DNA of 64,000 nt from CADEDV01 sp048498035 (lineage in GTDB: Bacteria; Bacteroidota; Bacteroidia; Chitinophagales; Chitinophagaceae). Positions 1-8,912 of this stretch are shown piece by piece (positions within the stretch are counted from its first letter, which is position 1; each line of letters opens with the position of its first letter). A program made the position numbers and the translations under genes. The notes below the pieces were generated by a model. It worked only from the letters and a program-made list of their open reading frames with translations. It was not told the origin of the DNA and did not search any database. The stretch is from the NCBI GenBank assembly GCA_048498035.1, contig JBEHYT010000022.1, positions 1 to 64,000 on the forward strand, read 5' to 3'.

Positions 1-2895
1 CTGGATACGGTTAACTTCCTATCCAGCGGCCGGGAATGGTATGGCGAAGAATTTTCAGACCTTCCCGGGCGAAGCCTGACCCGGGATTTTGCCCTGCCAG
101 GTCTTCCTGTGGTGCCTAATTCCCCACTGGTCATCCGTGCACAGTATATCTCAAGGGCTGTGGGCAGCGCCAGCAGGTTTGACACCCGGTTGAACGGGCA
201 GGCCATTGGACAAACCATTGTACCCCCGGTAACGGGGAACCTATACGATCCGTTTGCGCAGGCGGCTTCGGCTGTATTTACCAGCGTTGCACCATCAGCA
301 GCTGCGGGAACGCTGACAGTTAGCTATGTACCCGGCAGTTTTAATGCGCAGGGCTGGCTCAACCAGGTGGAAGTATTCTCCAGGAATAGTCTGTCACTAG
401 CCGGCCAGTCCCAGTTATTGTTCCGGGATTGGGCGTCTGTAGCCCCCGGAAATACGGTTTTTTTTGAGTTGGGTGGCGCATCCACAGTTACGCGGGTATG
501 GGATATTACAGACCCCTGGAATGCCCGCCAACTGCCCGTAACTGTTGCTGGTGGCTTACTGACCTTTTCCAATACCGCCAGCCAGCTACATGAATATATT
601 GCATTTGATAATCAACGTTTTCTGACGCCGGAGCCGGTTGGCAGGGTGCCTGTCCAGGATTTACATGCCACAGCGCCCACAGATATGCTGATTGTGGCTT
701 TCCCTGCATTCCTGGGAGAAGCCAGGCGCCTGGCCCAGTGGCACCAGGATCATGATGGGTTGCGTTGTCTTGCCGTGAACGTGGAGGAGGTGTTTAATGA
801 ATTTGGTGGCGGTATTGCGGATCCCGGGGCTATCAGGGATTTTGCAAAAATGTATTACGACAAATATGGCCAGGACCCGGCCAACCGATTGCGCTACCTG
901 TTGCTGTTGGGAGATGCTTCGTTTGATTATCTCGGCAAACTGGGCACAAAAACAAGTCTCGTACCGGCCTGGGAAAGTCCTGAGTCGCTCGATCCATTAA
1001 CCAGCTATGTTTCGGATGATTTTTTTGGTTTCCTTGATGACCAGGAGGACATTAATTCCGGGTTGGTGATGAATCAATTGGATATTGGGGTTGGCCGTGT
1101 GCCGGCGGCTACGGCTGATGATGCAAAAAATTTTGTAGACAAAGTAATCGCGTATGGGAGCGCAGCAAGTTTGGGTCCCTGGCGAAATAACAGCACGTTC
1201 ATTGCAGATGATGAAGACAATAACCTGCACCTGCAGGATGCTGAATTGCTGACTGCTACCGCAACAACCGCAGACTCGCTGCTGAACCAGCAAAAAATCT
1301 ACCTCGATGCATTTGTCCAGGAAAGCGGACCGGGTGGGGCAAGCTACCCCGTGGCCAACAATGCCATTAATAACCAGGTGTATTCAGGAACCTTGCTTTT
1401 CAATTATAACGGGCATGGCGGATCGGCGCGACTTGCCGATGAAACAATACTGGATCAGCAAATAGTGAATAGCTGGACGAATAAGAACCGGCTGCCTCTA
1501 TTTATCACGGCCACCTGTGATTTTGCACCGTACGACAACCCGCGTATTCGTTCTATCGGCGAGGATATTTTGCTGAGGCCAAGTACAGGAGGTATTGCTT
1601 TAATGACAACCACGAGAGTTGTCTTTGCTTTCAGCAACCGCATTTTGAATAATAACTATTTGCAATATGCATTGACGCCGGATGCGAATGGAAGATTCCT
1701 GAGTCTTGGTGATGCAGTAAGAGCCGCTAAAAATTATACGTATCAAACATCCGGCGATATTGCCAACAACCGGAAATTTACATTGTTGGGAGATCCTGCG
1801 TTAACGCTTGGCTTTCCCGCCATGCGGGTGAAAATAACGCGGGTGAATGGACGGGATGTGCCGTTAATTGATACACTAAAAGCTACGGATAAGGTGCAGG
1901 TAGAAGGCGAGGTAACAGATTTGCAGGGGGCACTGTTGAATAATTTTAATGGAACGGTGTATCCCGTTGTTTTTGATAAGCCAACAACCGAACATACGCT
2001 CGGTAACGATGCGGGAAGCCAGGTAGCTGCATTTCAAACGCAATCTGCGGCGTTATTCCGTGGTAAGGCCACGGTGCAGGCAGGGCATTTCCAGTTTGAG
2101 TTCAGGGTTCCGAAAGATATTAATTACCAGCCGGGGTACGGCCGGTTGAGTTTGTATGCGGAAAATGGGCAAACAGACGCGACCGGACTATTCTCCAGGT
2201 TCGTTGTAGGTGGTATCGGTAACGATGCCGGTGGCGATAAAGAGGGGCCGGAGATACACCCGTTCCTGAATGACGAACGCTTTGTGAACGGCAGTATCAC
2301 CAATGCACAACCGGTATTGCTTGTAAAACTGGCAGATTCTTCAGGCATTAATACGGCGGGTACTGGCATTGGCCACGACCTGGTGGCAACGCTTGATAAC
2401 GATAATCACCAATTCTTCATCCTCAATGATTTTTACCAGGGAAACCAGGACAATTACCGGGAGGGGCAGGTACGTTTTCAGTTGCCTAAACTGCTGCCCG
2501 GGGCGCATTCCCTGCGGATTAAGGCCTGGGATGTGTTGAATAATTCAAATGAAGCAGTGCTTGATTTTGTGGTTGTGGATGATGCGGAGCTGCGACTGGA
2601 ACATGTATTAAATTATCCTAACCCGTTTACAACGTCCACCCGCTTTGGTTTTGAGCACAACAAGCCGGGGGTAGACCTTGATGTGAGGGTGCAGATATTC
2701 ACGATTTCGGGGAAATTAATAAAAACCATCCGGCAAACAATAAATACCTCCGGAAACCGTTCAATGGAGCTGGAATGGAATGGGATAGATGATTTTGGGG
2801 ACAGGGTGGCCAGGGGCGTGTATCTATATAAGTTAACCATTAGGGGGCCTGGAGGTGTAGCGAAGGAAAAAATTGAAAAACTTGCCATTTTGTAG
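1..2895 (+). CDS. porU: T9SS sortase PorU, C-terminal part (5' end outside window)
   Basis: The reading frame is open from the first base, so the N-terminus lies outside the window. PorU is the outer-membrane-associated C25 (gingipain-type) cysteine peptidase that removes the C-terminal signal from T9SS cargo and attaches cargo to the cell surface. The first in-frame residues (SSGREWYGEEF) are a typical PorU stretch. The catalytic pair is visible: His in NGHGG (codon at 1414) and Cys in TATCDF (codon at 1516). After the peptidase domain come beta-rich Ig-like regions and a C-terminal FlgD/T9SS-like domain starting at NYPNPF (about 2610) and ending in EKIEKLAIL. porV follows 78 bases downstream, the pairing usual in Bacteroidota. 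Identity is firm; only the start is unknown. Confidence 0.93.
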   Translation: MDTVNFLSSGREWYGEEFSDLPGRSLTRDFALPGLPVVPNSPLVIRAQYISRAVGSASRFDTRLNGQAIGQTIVPPVTGNLYDPFAQAASAVFTSVAPSAAAGTLTVSYVPGSFNAQGWLNQVEVFSRNSLSLAGQSQLLFRDWASVAPGNTVFFELGGASTVTRVWDITDPWNARQLPVTVAGGLLTFSNTASQLHEYIAFDNQRFLTPEPVGRVPVQDLHATAPTDMLIVAFPAFLGEARRLAQWHQDHDGLRCLAVNVEEVFNEFGGGIADPGAIRDFAKMYYDKYGQDPANRLRYLLLLGDASFDYLGKLGTKTSLVPAWESPESLDPLTSYVSDDFFGFLDDQEDINSGLVMNQLDIGVGRVPAATADDAKNFVDKVIAYGSAASLGPWRNNSTFIADDEDNNLHLQDAELLTATATTADSLLNQQKIYLDAFVQESGPGGASYPVANNAINNQVYSGTLLFNYNGHGGSARLADETILDQQIVNSWTNKNRLPLFITATCDFAPYDNPRIRSIGEDILLRPSTGGIALMTTTRVVFAFSNRILNNNYLQYALTPDANGRFLSLGDAVRAAKNYTYQTSGDIANNRKFTLLGDPALTLGFPAMRVKITRVNGRDVPLIDTLKATDKVQVEGEVTDLQGALLNNFNGTVYPVVFDKPTTEHTLGNDAGSQVAAFQTQSAALFRGKATVQAGHFQFEFRVPKDINYQPGYGRLSLYAENGQTDATGLFSRFVVGGIGNDAGGDKEGPEIHPFLNDERFVNGSITNAQPVLLVKLADSSGINTAGTGIGHDLVATLDNDNHQFFILNDFYQGNQDNYREGQVRFQLPKLLPGAHSLRIKAWDVLNNSNEAVLDFVVVDDAELRLEHVLNYPNPFTTSTRFGFEHNKPGVDLDVRVQIFTISGKLIKTIRQTINTSGNRSMELEWNGIDDFGDRVARGVYLYKLTIRGPGGVAKEKIEKLAIL

Positions 2896-2973
2896 TTTCC
2901 TTTAAAAATCCGATATTTTACTTTCGCTTTTTATCAAAAGCCATATATTTACACCATTATTAAACATTTTCTG

Positions 2974-4116
2974 ATGAGACCAACTGCTTTAAAACTAACT
3001 GCCGGAGTTCTGCTTTTCTGTGGTATTTCTTCTGCTGTTCAGGCTCAGGTTGAGCCGATCAATGTTGTCACTACTGCTACACCGTTCCTCCGCATTTCTC
3101 CAGACGCCCGTTCAGGCGGTATGGGTGATGTTGGCGTTGCCACATCCCCTGATGCCAATGCAGGTTACTGGAACATCGGTAAAGTCGCTTTCAACGAGTC
3201 AAAAGGTGGCGTTTCTGCTTCGTACACCCCCTGGTTGAAGGACATTGTGAATGATGTGTTCCTGGCATCTGTTGCCGGTTATTACAAGTTTGACGAAAAC
3301 CAGGCCCTGAATGCCTCCGTTCGCTATTTCAGCCTCGGTAGCATCCAGTTTACTGACGGACTCGGAAACCAATTGAACACATCACGTCCGCGTGAGTTCA
3401 GTGTTGATTTCGGTTATTCCCGTAAGCTGTCTGCCAAATCTGGCCTTGGTGTATCACTCCGTTATATCCATTCTGATCTCGCCAATGGCGCATCAGGCGG
3501 AAGTACTTACAAAGCTGGTAACACAGTTGCCGGTGATATAGGTTACTATTATGATGGAAAGGCCAATGGAAGCGGCTGGTCTTTTGGCGCCGTGCTGAGC
3601 AACCTGGGTGGCAAAATTGCTTACACAGACAATGCTGATCAAAAAGATTTCATTCCTGCCAATCTCGGTTTGGGTACTACCTATACTAAAAAGTTCAATG
3701 AGCAAAACTCACTGACTTTTGGTCTGGATGTAAACAAACTGTTGGTACCTACGCCTCCTGAAAATCCAACTGCCCAGGATATTGCTGACTATCGCAGCAA
3801 AGGTGTAGTAGGAAGCTGGTTCAGCTCTTTCGGTGATGCACCGGGTGGTTTCAGTGAAGAACTGAAAGAATTCCAGGTGTCTGCCGGTGCTGAATACTGG
3901 TACAATAACCAGTTTGCACTGCGTGCCGGTTATTTCTTCGAAGACAAAACAAAAGGAAATCGCCGTTATTTCACAATGGGCGTTGGTGTTAAATACAATG
4001 TATTTGGCCTCAACTTCTCTTACCTCCTGCCTTCTGGCAGTGGTGTAAGCCGCAACCCGCTGTCTAATACACTGCGTTTCTCTCTGCTGTTCGACCTGGA
4101 TGGTAGCAGCAAATAA
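2974..4116 (+). CDS. porV: T9SS outer membrane protein PorV
   Basis: PorV (LptO) is an outer-membrane beta-barrel of the FadL type that shuttles T9SS cargo from the translocon to the PorU attachment complex. The 380-residue product begins with a signal peptide (hydrophobic core about 8-20, cleavage near VQAQ). It then has the family N-terminal region with PFLRISPDARSGGMGDVGVATSPDANAG and alternating beta-strand sequence to the end, finishing with a strand-like RFSLLFDLDG segment. It follows porU on the same strand and has a strong intrinsic terminator 30 bases after its stop. A promoter-like TACTTTCG lies at 2919-2926, so it may also be transcribed on its own. Confidence 0.95.
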   Translation: MRPTALKLTAGVLLFCGISSAVQAQVEPINVVTTATPFLRISPDARSGGMGDVGVATSPDANAGYWNIGKVAFNESKGGVSASYTPWLKDIVNDVFLASVAGYYKFDENQALNASVRYFSLGSIQFTDGLGNQLNTSRPREFSVDFGYSRKLSAKSGLGVSLRYIHSDLANGASGGSTYKAGNTVAGDIGYYYDGKANGSGWSFGAVLSNLGGKIAYTDNADQKDFIPANLGLGTTYTKKFNEQNSLTFGLDVNKLLVPTPPENPTAQDIADYRSKGVVGSWFSSFGDAPGGFSEELKEFQVSAGAEYWYNNQFALRAGYFFEDKTKGNRRYFTMGVGVKYNVFGLNFSYLLPSGSGVSRNPLSNTLRFSLLFDLDGSSK

Positions 4117-4145
4117 GAATGACAACTAACACAGCTTTTTTTATA

Positions 4146-4178
4146 AAGCCCTCCCCGAAACGGGAGGGCTTATTTTTT
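4146..4178 (+). terminator. Intrinsic terminator after porV
   Basis: A perfect 10-bp stem (4146-4155 with 4162-4171, AAGCCCTCCC/GGGAGGGCTT) with a six-base loop is followed by TATTTTTT. It sits between the porV stop and ispF. Confidence 0.92.
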
Positions 4179-4222
4179 ATGGGTTGCCCATTGTTTTCAG
4201 GATATTTGCCCAAAATTGCTGC

Positions 4223-4702
4223 ATGTCGTATCGAATTGGTTCCGGTGTTGATTTTCACCAGTTGGTAACAGGACGCCCGTTTTGGATAGGTGGTATTGAA
4301 GTACGGCATCACAAGGGCGCCATGGGGCATAGTGATGCTGATGTATTATTGCACGCCATCTGCGACGCCCTCCTGGGTGCGCTGGCGCTTGGTGATATCG
4401 GCACCCATTTTCCTGACACGGACGCTGCCTTTAAAAATATCGACAGTAAAATCCTGCTTCAGAAAAGCCTGGTGCTGGTGCAAAAGGAAGGCTACCAGGT
4501 GGTGAACGTTGATAGCACATTATGCCTGGAGGCGCCCAAGATCAAACCATTTGTACCGCAGATGCAAAAAACAATTGCGGATATCCTGGGAATACGTGAA
4601 AAAGATATTTCGATCAAAGCGACGACGACCGAGAAAATGGGATTTGTAGGACGTGAAGAAGGCGTGATGGCTTATGCCACGGTATTGCTGAAACAGGTCT
4701 GA
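4223..4702 (+). CDS. ispF: 2-C-methyl-D-erythritol 2,4-cyclodiphosphate synthase
   Basis: IspF converts CDP-methylerythritol 2-phosphate to the cyclic diphosphate in the MEP isoprenoid pathway. The protein has the N-terminal metal-binding motif GSGVDFHQL (Asp and His ligands), then GHSDADVLLHAICDALLGALALGDIGTHFPD split across the usual active site, and the C-terminal motif ISIKATTTEKMGFVGREEGV. I chose the ATG at 4223, which gives 159 residues, the normal family length. The frame opens at a TTG at 4184, but that would add 13 unrelated residues and abut the terminator. It stands alone between the porV terminator and the dut promoter. Confidence 0.95.
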   Translation: MSYRIGSGVDFHQLVTGRPFWIGGIEVRHHKGAMGHSDADVLLHAICDALLGALALGDIGTHFPDTDAAFKNIDSKILLQKSLVLVQKEGYQVVNVDSTLCLEAPKIKPFVPQMQKTIADILGIREKDISIKATTTEKMGFVGREEGVMAYATVLLKQV

Positions 4703-4749
4703 GCGTGTAAATTTAAACCGTCCCTAACGTTTCATTTTCACACACTTGT

Positions 4750-4757
4750 TATCTTTG
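4750..4757 (+). promoter_or_regulatory. Candidate -7 box (TATCTTTG) of dut
   Basis: TATCTTTG matches the Bacteroidota -7 consensus TAnnTTTG and ends four bases before the dut ATG. Initiation about 5 bases downstream would give a leaderless or nearly leaderless mRNA. No clear -33 TTTG is present at the right distance. Confidence 0.45.
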
Positions 4758-4761
4758 CGCC

Positions 4762-5205
4762 ATGTCTACAGTTACCGTTAAGGTGATCAACACATCTTCT
4801 AACCCGCTCCCGGAATATGCTACTTCCGGTTCTTCGGGCATGGATATCCGGGCCAGCCTGGAATCGCCACTTACCCTTCAGCCGATGGAGCGGGTGCTGG
4901 TTCCCACAGGGCTTTTTATCGAATTGCCCAACGGTTACGAAGTACAGGTTCGGCCGCGTAGCGGACTGGCTATTAAACAGGGCATTACCTGCCTGAATAC
5001 ACCCGGTACGATTGATGCAGACTACCGGGGAGAGATCAAGGTGATCCTGATCAACCTGTCTACAGAACCACAAGTGATTCAACATGGCGATCGTGTGGCA
5101 CAGATGGTGTTGCAACAGGTGGACGTCATTAACTGGGAAGAAGCTACCACATTGGAAGTAACCGGCCGTAATGCCGGTGGATTTGGCCATACTGGCAAAC
5201 AATAA
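4762..5205 (+). CDS. dut: dUTP diphosphatase
   Basis: Homotrimeric dUTPase hydrolyses dUTP to dUMP and pyrophosphate, keeping uracil out of DNA and feeding dTMP synthesis. The five family motifs appear in order: SSGMDIRA (motif 1), PRSGLAIKQGI (motif 2), GTIDADYRGEIKVIL (motif 3, with the catalytic Asp), RVAQMVLQ (motif 4) and the C-terminal glycine-rich arm NAGGFGHTGKQ (motif 5). Length 147 is normal. The DUF4292 lipoprotein gene follows after 9 bases, so the two are probably co-transcribed. Confidence 0.96.
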   Translation: MSTVTVKVINTSSNPLPEYATSGSSGMDIRASLESPLTLQPMERVLVPTGLFIELPNGYEVQVRPRSGLAIKQGITCLNTPGTIDADYRGEIKVILINLSTEPQVIQHGDRVAQMVLQQVDVINWEEATTLEVTGRNAGGFGHTGKQ

Positions 5206-5214
5206 ACTAATCGG

Positions 5215-6042
5215 ATGTTCAGAAACTTATTTATACTTATCCTTTCTATTGCTCTCCTGGCTTCGTGCCGATCTACCCGACAAATACAGACAGTTGTAAA
5301 ACCCAAAAAAGATACGGTAACGCAGGTGGTGGTTACACCGGTGGTTAGCTCCCATGAGGATACGTTGCAGTTTCTTTCAGCCACCTACCAGAAAATTGCG
5401 GCACACCAGATCGATTTTTCTACATTTTCTGCAAAGATCGATGTAGACTATACCGATGCTCAAGGCAAAAAATACAATGTTAATGCGCATTTAAGAATGC
5501 AAAAAGACAGCGCTATCTGGATATCCATCACGGCTATATTTGGAATAGAAGGCCTTCGCGCATTGATTACGCCGGATTCTGTAAAGCTGATCAACAAACA
5601 AGATAAAGTATATACTGCGCGCAGCGTAGCTTACCTGCAGGAAGTAACAGCTTTGCCACTGGATCTTTCATCGCTTCAGCAATTGCTGATCGGGAATCCT
5701 GTATTCCTGGACAGCAGCCGATTGACGTCCTATTCGCAAAATGATGCGGCCATTACCCTGATCAGTCTTGGCGAGTTTTTCAAAAACCTGGTAACGGTTG
5801 ACAAAACAACGGAACTGATCCAGAGTAGCAAGCTGGATGACCTGGATGGTTCAAGAAACAGAACCTGCTTCCTGAATTATAGTGATTATGAAATAAGCGA
5901 TGGGGTTACCTTTGCCACCAAGCGGCATATTACAGTGGCTGAGGCAAAAAAGCTTGATATCCGGCTCGATTTCAAGCAGTTTGCATTTAATGAAACGTTA
6001 AGCTTTCCGTTTTCCGTACCGAAAAGTTACAAGGCGAATTAA
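5215..6042 (+). CDS. DUF4292-family lipoprotein
   Basis: A 275-residue lipoprotein: N-terminal MFRNLFILILSIALLASC ends in a lipobox (LLASC, Cys about residue 18). The mature part is beta-rich, with HLRMQKDSAIWISI and ITPDSVKLINKQDK segments. These match the Bacteroidota DUF4292 family, a LolA/LolB-like fold probably located in the periplasm or outer membrane. Its biochemical role is unknown; a lipid or lipoprotein carrier role is only an inference from the fold. It lies between dut and an EnvC-like gene, an arrangement I recall from other Bacteroidota. Confidence 0.8.
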   Translation: MFRNLFILILSIALLASCRSTRQIQTVVKPKKDTVTQVVVTPVVSSHEDTLQFLSATYQKIAAHQIDFSTFSAKIDVDYTDAQGKKYNVNAHLRMQKDSAIWISITAIFGIEGLRALITPDSVKLINKQDKVYTARSVAYLQEVTALPLDLSSLQQLLIGNPVFLDSSRLTSYSQNDAAITLISLGEFFKNLVTVDKTTELIQSSKLDDLDGSRNRTCFLNYSDYEISDGVTFATKRHITVAEAKKLDIRLDFKQFAFNETLSFPFSVPKSYKAN

Positions 6043-6122
6043 ACGGGATACTATCACTTTCCGGAATACGTTATAATTTTTCTCCGCACCCTGATCTGAT
6101 CATGAAAATCCTGTATTACACC

Positions 6123-7475
6123 ATGAAAAAAGCACTAATTGTTTTCTTTACCTGTTTGCCGGTTTTTTTGTTGGCACAAGTAAATACATCTGCGCAAGAC
6201 AGGGCAGAACTGGAGAAAGAACGCCAGGATCTCCAGCGTGAGTTGAAGGATATGCAGGGCGTATATGACAAAGTGAAAGGCCAAAGCAAGAAGGCGCTGA
6301 TCCAGCTTGGTGCTATTAACAGGCAAATCAACCTGCAGGAGCGTTATATCGGGAGCATCAGTAAAGAAATCCGTTTTATTGATGATGATATTTACCGCAG
6401 CAATATTGAAATATACCGGTTAGAAAAACAACTGGATACGCTGAAAGCAGAGTATGCAAAATCCGTGGTATATGCGTATAAGCATCGCAGCTCTTACGAC
6501 TACCTGAACTTTATTTTTGCGTCTGATGATTTTAATGATGCGTTGAAGCGGATTGCGTACCTGCGAAGCTACCGGGCCTACCGGCAACGGCAGGTGGCAA
6601 CGATTCTTGAAACCAAGGACCTTATTGCTAAAAGAAAACAACAGCAGCTGGGTCGCAAGGAGCAAAAAAATACCGCACTGGCGTCCCAAACAAAAGAGAA
6701 ATCTGTACTGGATGCGCAACGAAAGGAAAAAGACGTGGTGCTGGGCCAGTTGAAATCCCAGGAGAAGGACCTTTCCCGGCAGATCAATGCGAAAAAGAAG
6801 CGGGACAACGAATTGAAAAATGCAATCGCCAGTATCGTACGGAAGGAGATTGAACGGGAGCGTGAAATTGCGAGAAAGAAAGCCGAAGAAGATAAAAAGA
6901 AGAATACGCCTGCAGTGGTCACTACTCCTACTACCACTACATCCGGTAATGCCGGTACAGTATCCAGCGAAGTGGGAACAGGCGCTGCACCTTCCACGCC
7001 TACTGTGCGCAAGGCGCCTGAAAGCGTGTTGCTTAATTCCGAAGCGGATATAAAATTAAGTTCCGATTTCTCCAATAACAAAGGCCGTCTGCCCTGGCCC
7101 GTTGATGCCGGTGTGCCTGTTATCCATTTTGGACGGTATACAATTGAAGGTACTTCGCCGCCGCTTTATGGTGACAACCCGGGCGTTACTATCTCTACAG
7201 CGATTGGTACCGCTATCAAGGCAGTATTTGACGGCGATATTGTGGGAGTTTATAATCTTGGTGACGGGATGGCGGTTACAATTCGTCATGGTAAATATTT
7301 TACCACCTACAGTAATCTTACCAACGTGAGTGTTCACAAGGGAGATAGAGTAACGCGCGGGCAAACGCTGGGCCGCGCCGGTCGTAATGAGGATACAGAC
7401 TCCGGTATGATTGACTTTATCCTGATGATTGAAACGAAGAATGTGAACCCCGAGCAGTGGCTTCGTCACATGTAA
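6123..7475 (+). CDS. EnvC-like murein hydrolase activator (M23/LytM domain)
   Basis: The predicted secreted protein has a signal peptide (MKKALIVFFTCLPVFLLAQ), a long coiled coil (about residues 25-250, heptads rich in E/K/Q) and a low-complexity Thr/Pro linker. A C-terminal LytM/M23 domain (about 330-450) follows. This is the EnvC layout: a divisome-linked activator of cell-wall amidases. The LytM domain appears degenerate. The usual zinc ligands are not evident: the first His-x3-Asp is missing around VPVIHFGRY, and the final HxH position reads TYSNL instead of TYAHL. That suits an activator rather than an active endopeptidase. I start at 6123, where the signal peptide begins; an in-frame ATG at 6102 adds seven residues. 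Confidence 0.88.
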   Translation: MKKALIVFFTCLPVFLLAQVNTSAQDRAELEKERQDLQRELKDMQGVYDKVKGQSKKALIQLGAINRQINLQERYIGSISKEIRFIDDDIYRSNIEIYRLEKQLDTLKAEYAKSVVYAYKHRSSYDYLNFIFASDDFNDALKRIAYLRSYRAYRQRQVATILETKDLIAKRKQQQLGRKEQKNTALASQTKEKSVLDAQRKEKDVVLGQLKSQEKDLSRQINAKKKRDNELKNAIASIVRKEIEREREIARKKAEEDKKKNTPAVVTTPTTTTSGNAGTVSSEVGTGAAPSTPTVRKAPESVLLNSEADIKLSSDFSNNKGRLPWPVDAGVPVIHFGRYTIEGTSPPLYGDNPGVTISTAIGTAIKAVFDGDIVGVYNLGDGMAVTIRHGKYFTTYSNLTNVSVHKGDRVTRGQTLGRAGRNEDTDSGMIDFILMIETKNVNPEQWLRHM

Positions 7476-7493
7476 GAAACGGCCATTGACGGT

Positions 7494-8618
7494 TTAGCTT
7501 TTTAAGAAACGTTCATATAAACGTTCATATTCAGGCACGATGCTGTGGATGTCGTATTGCTTCGCGTGCGCCGCTGCATTTTCTTTAAATCGTTCCAGTA
7601 CGGCATCATCTTCCAGTATGGAGATTGCCTGCTGACTCATTGTTTTTACATCACCAATATCGGCCATATAGCCGGTTACACCATTTTCATTGATCTCTTT
7701 AAGACCGCCGGCATTCGTTGATACCACGGGCACACCTGCGGCCATGGCTTCTAGCGCCGCTAGTCCAAAGCTCTCGTAGTCGGATGTAAGCAAAAACAGG
7801 TCGGCAATGGCCAATATATCTTCCATCTGTTCCTGTTTTCCCACAAAACGGATCTCGTCACAAACGCCAAGCTCGCGTGCGAGGTCTTCCGCAGTGGAAC
7901 GTTCCGGACCATCACCAACGAACAACAAGCGGGAAGGGATTTTTTTGTTTACTTCATGAAAGATGCGGACTACGTCCTGAACGCGTTTTACTTTACGGAA
8001 GTTAGAGGCATGCATCAGGATTCGCTCACCGTCCGGCGCAATTACTTTTCGAAATGCGTCGATCGGCTTGCGGCTGAAGCGCTGAACGTCTACAAAGTTG
8101 TAAATGACACGAATTTCTTTTTCAATACGGAATGTTTTGTAGGTCTCATCCCGCAGGTTTTGTGATACGGCAGTAATGGCATCGCTTTGGTTAATAGAGA
8201 ATGCTACAACGGGTGCATAGGTTTTATCTCTTCCCACCAGCGTTATATCGGTGCCGTGCAGGGTGGTAATAACCGGGATGTCTTTGCCTTCTTTTTTAAG
8301 GATTTGTTTTGCCATATACGCTGCGGATGCGTGTGGAATGGCATAGTGAACATGGAGTAAGTCCAGGTGATTGTTTTTGATCACATCCACCATCGCGCTG
8401 GCAAGCGCTGTTTCATAGGGTGGGTAGTCAAAAAGCGGGTAGGTGGGTACCTGCACTTCGTGGTAAAAGATATTGGGAATAAAACTGCTCAGCCGAACCG
8501 GCTGCTGGTAGGTAATAAAGTGCACCTGGTGGCCTTTTTGTGCCAGGGCCTTTCCAAGCTCTGTTGCCAATACGCCGCTGCCGCCAAAAGTTGGGTAACA
8601 TACAATTCCAATTCTCAT
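7494..8618 (-). CDS. bshA: N-acetyl-alpha-D-glucosaminyl L-malate synthase BshA
   Basis: BshA is the GT-B glycosyltransferase that joins GlcNAc from UDP-GlcNAc to L-malate, the first step of bacillithiol synthesis. The 374-residue product starts with the BshA-specific MRIGIVCYPTFGGSGVLATE. It has HVHYAIPHASAAYMA and TLHGTDITLVG in the N-domain and the GT4 nucleotide-sugar site SDYESFGLAALEAMAAGVPVV (E-x7-E) in the C-domain. The gene converges on the EnvC-like gene with 18 bases between stops. The other bacillithiol genes (bshB, bshC) are not in the window. Confidence 0.94.
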   Translation of the reverse strand: MRIGIVCYPTFGGSGVLATELGKALAQKGHQVHFITYQQPVRLSSFIPNIFYHEVQVPTYPLFDYPPYETALASAMVDVIKNNHLDLLHVHYAIPHASAAYMAKQILKKEGKDIPVITTLHGTDITLVGRDKTYAPVVAFSINQSDAITAVSQNLRDETYKTFRIEKEIRVIYNFVDVQRFSRKPIDAFRKVIAPDGERILMHASNFRKVKRVQDVVRIFHEVNKKIPSRLLFVGDGPERSTAEDLARELGVCDEIRFVGKQEQMEDILAIADLFLLTSDYESFGLAALEAMAAGVPVVSTNAGGLKEINENGVTGYMADIGDVKTMSQQAISILEDDAVLERFKENAAAHAKQYDIHSIVPEYERLYERFLKS

Positions 8619-8698
8619 AGTCGTGCTTATAGGAACTAAGGTAACAGTTTTACCGTCCGTTTGTTTGGCACCCCGTCTTAAATATTTTGGACAAATTT

Positions 8699-8817
8699 GC
8701 TAATGTGGAAATGTGAAAATGTGCTAATGTGAAAATGGGAGTACAAATGTGGAAATATGAAAATGTGCTAATGTGGAAATGGGAATGCAAATATGGAAAT
8801 ATGGAAATGTGCTAATT
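8699..8817. repeat. 44-bp intergenic tandem repeat
   Basis: Two adjacent 44-bp units (8715-8758 and 8759-8802) match at 40 of 44 positions. Partial units lie on both sides (8699-8714 and 8803-8817). The unit is built from short AATGTG/AAATG motifs. It lies between the divergently transcribed bshA and M28 peptidase genes. Bases 8733-8756 recur exactly in the opposite orientation at 46992-47015. It has no long ORF. Confidence 0.85.
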
Positions 8818-8912
8818 AATTCGATAATGGAGCCTTGCTTCGGTGTTCATTTTTATCTTTTAACTGTTATCTATAATCTATAAAGAATTCTTTTATCTTT
8901 AAAGAAAACCGG

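Noticed and set aside
3709..4125. A 138-codon minus-strand ORF opposite porV.
   Set aside because: It is an antisense shadow of the beta-barrel gene, with no start context or recognisable domain.
6578..7081. A 167-codon minus-strand ORF opposite the EnvC-like gene, rich in Phe/Ser/Arg.
   Set aside because: Its composition is what the complement of a Lys/Glu-rich coiled coil gives; no gene evidence.
8699..8817. Tandem repeat considered as a CRISPR array.
   Set aside because: Units are directly adjacent with no unique spacers, and no cas genes are present.
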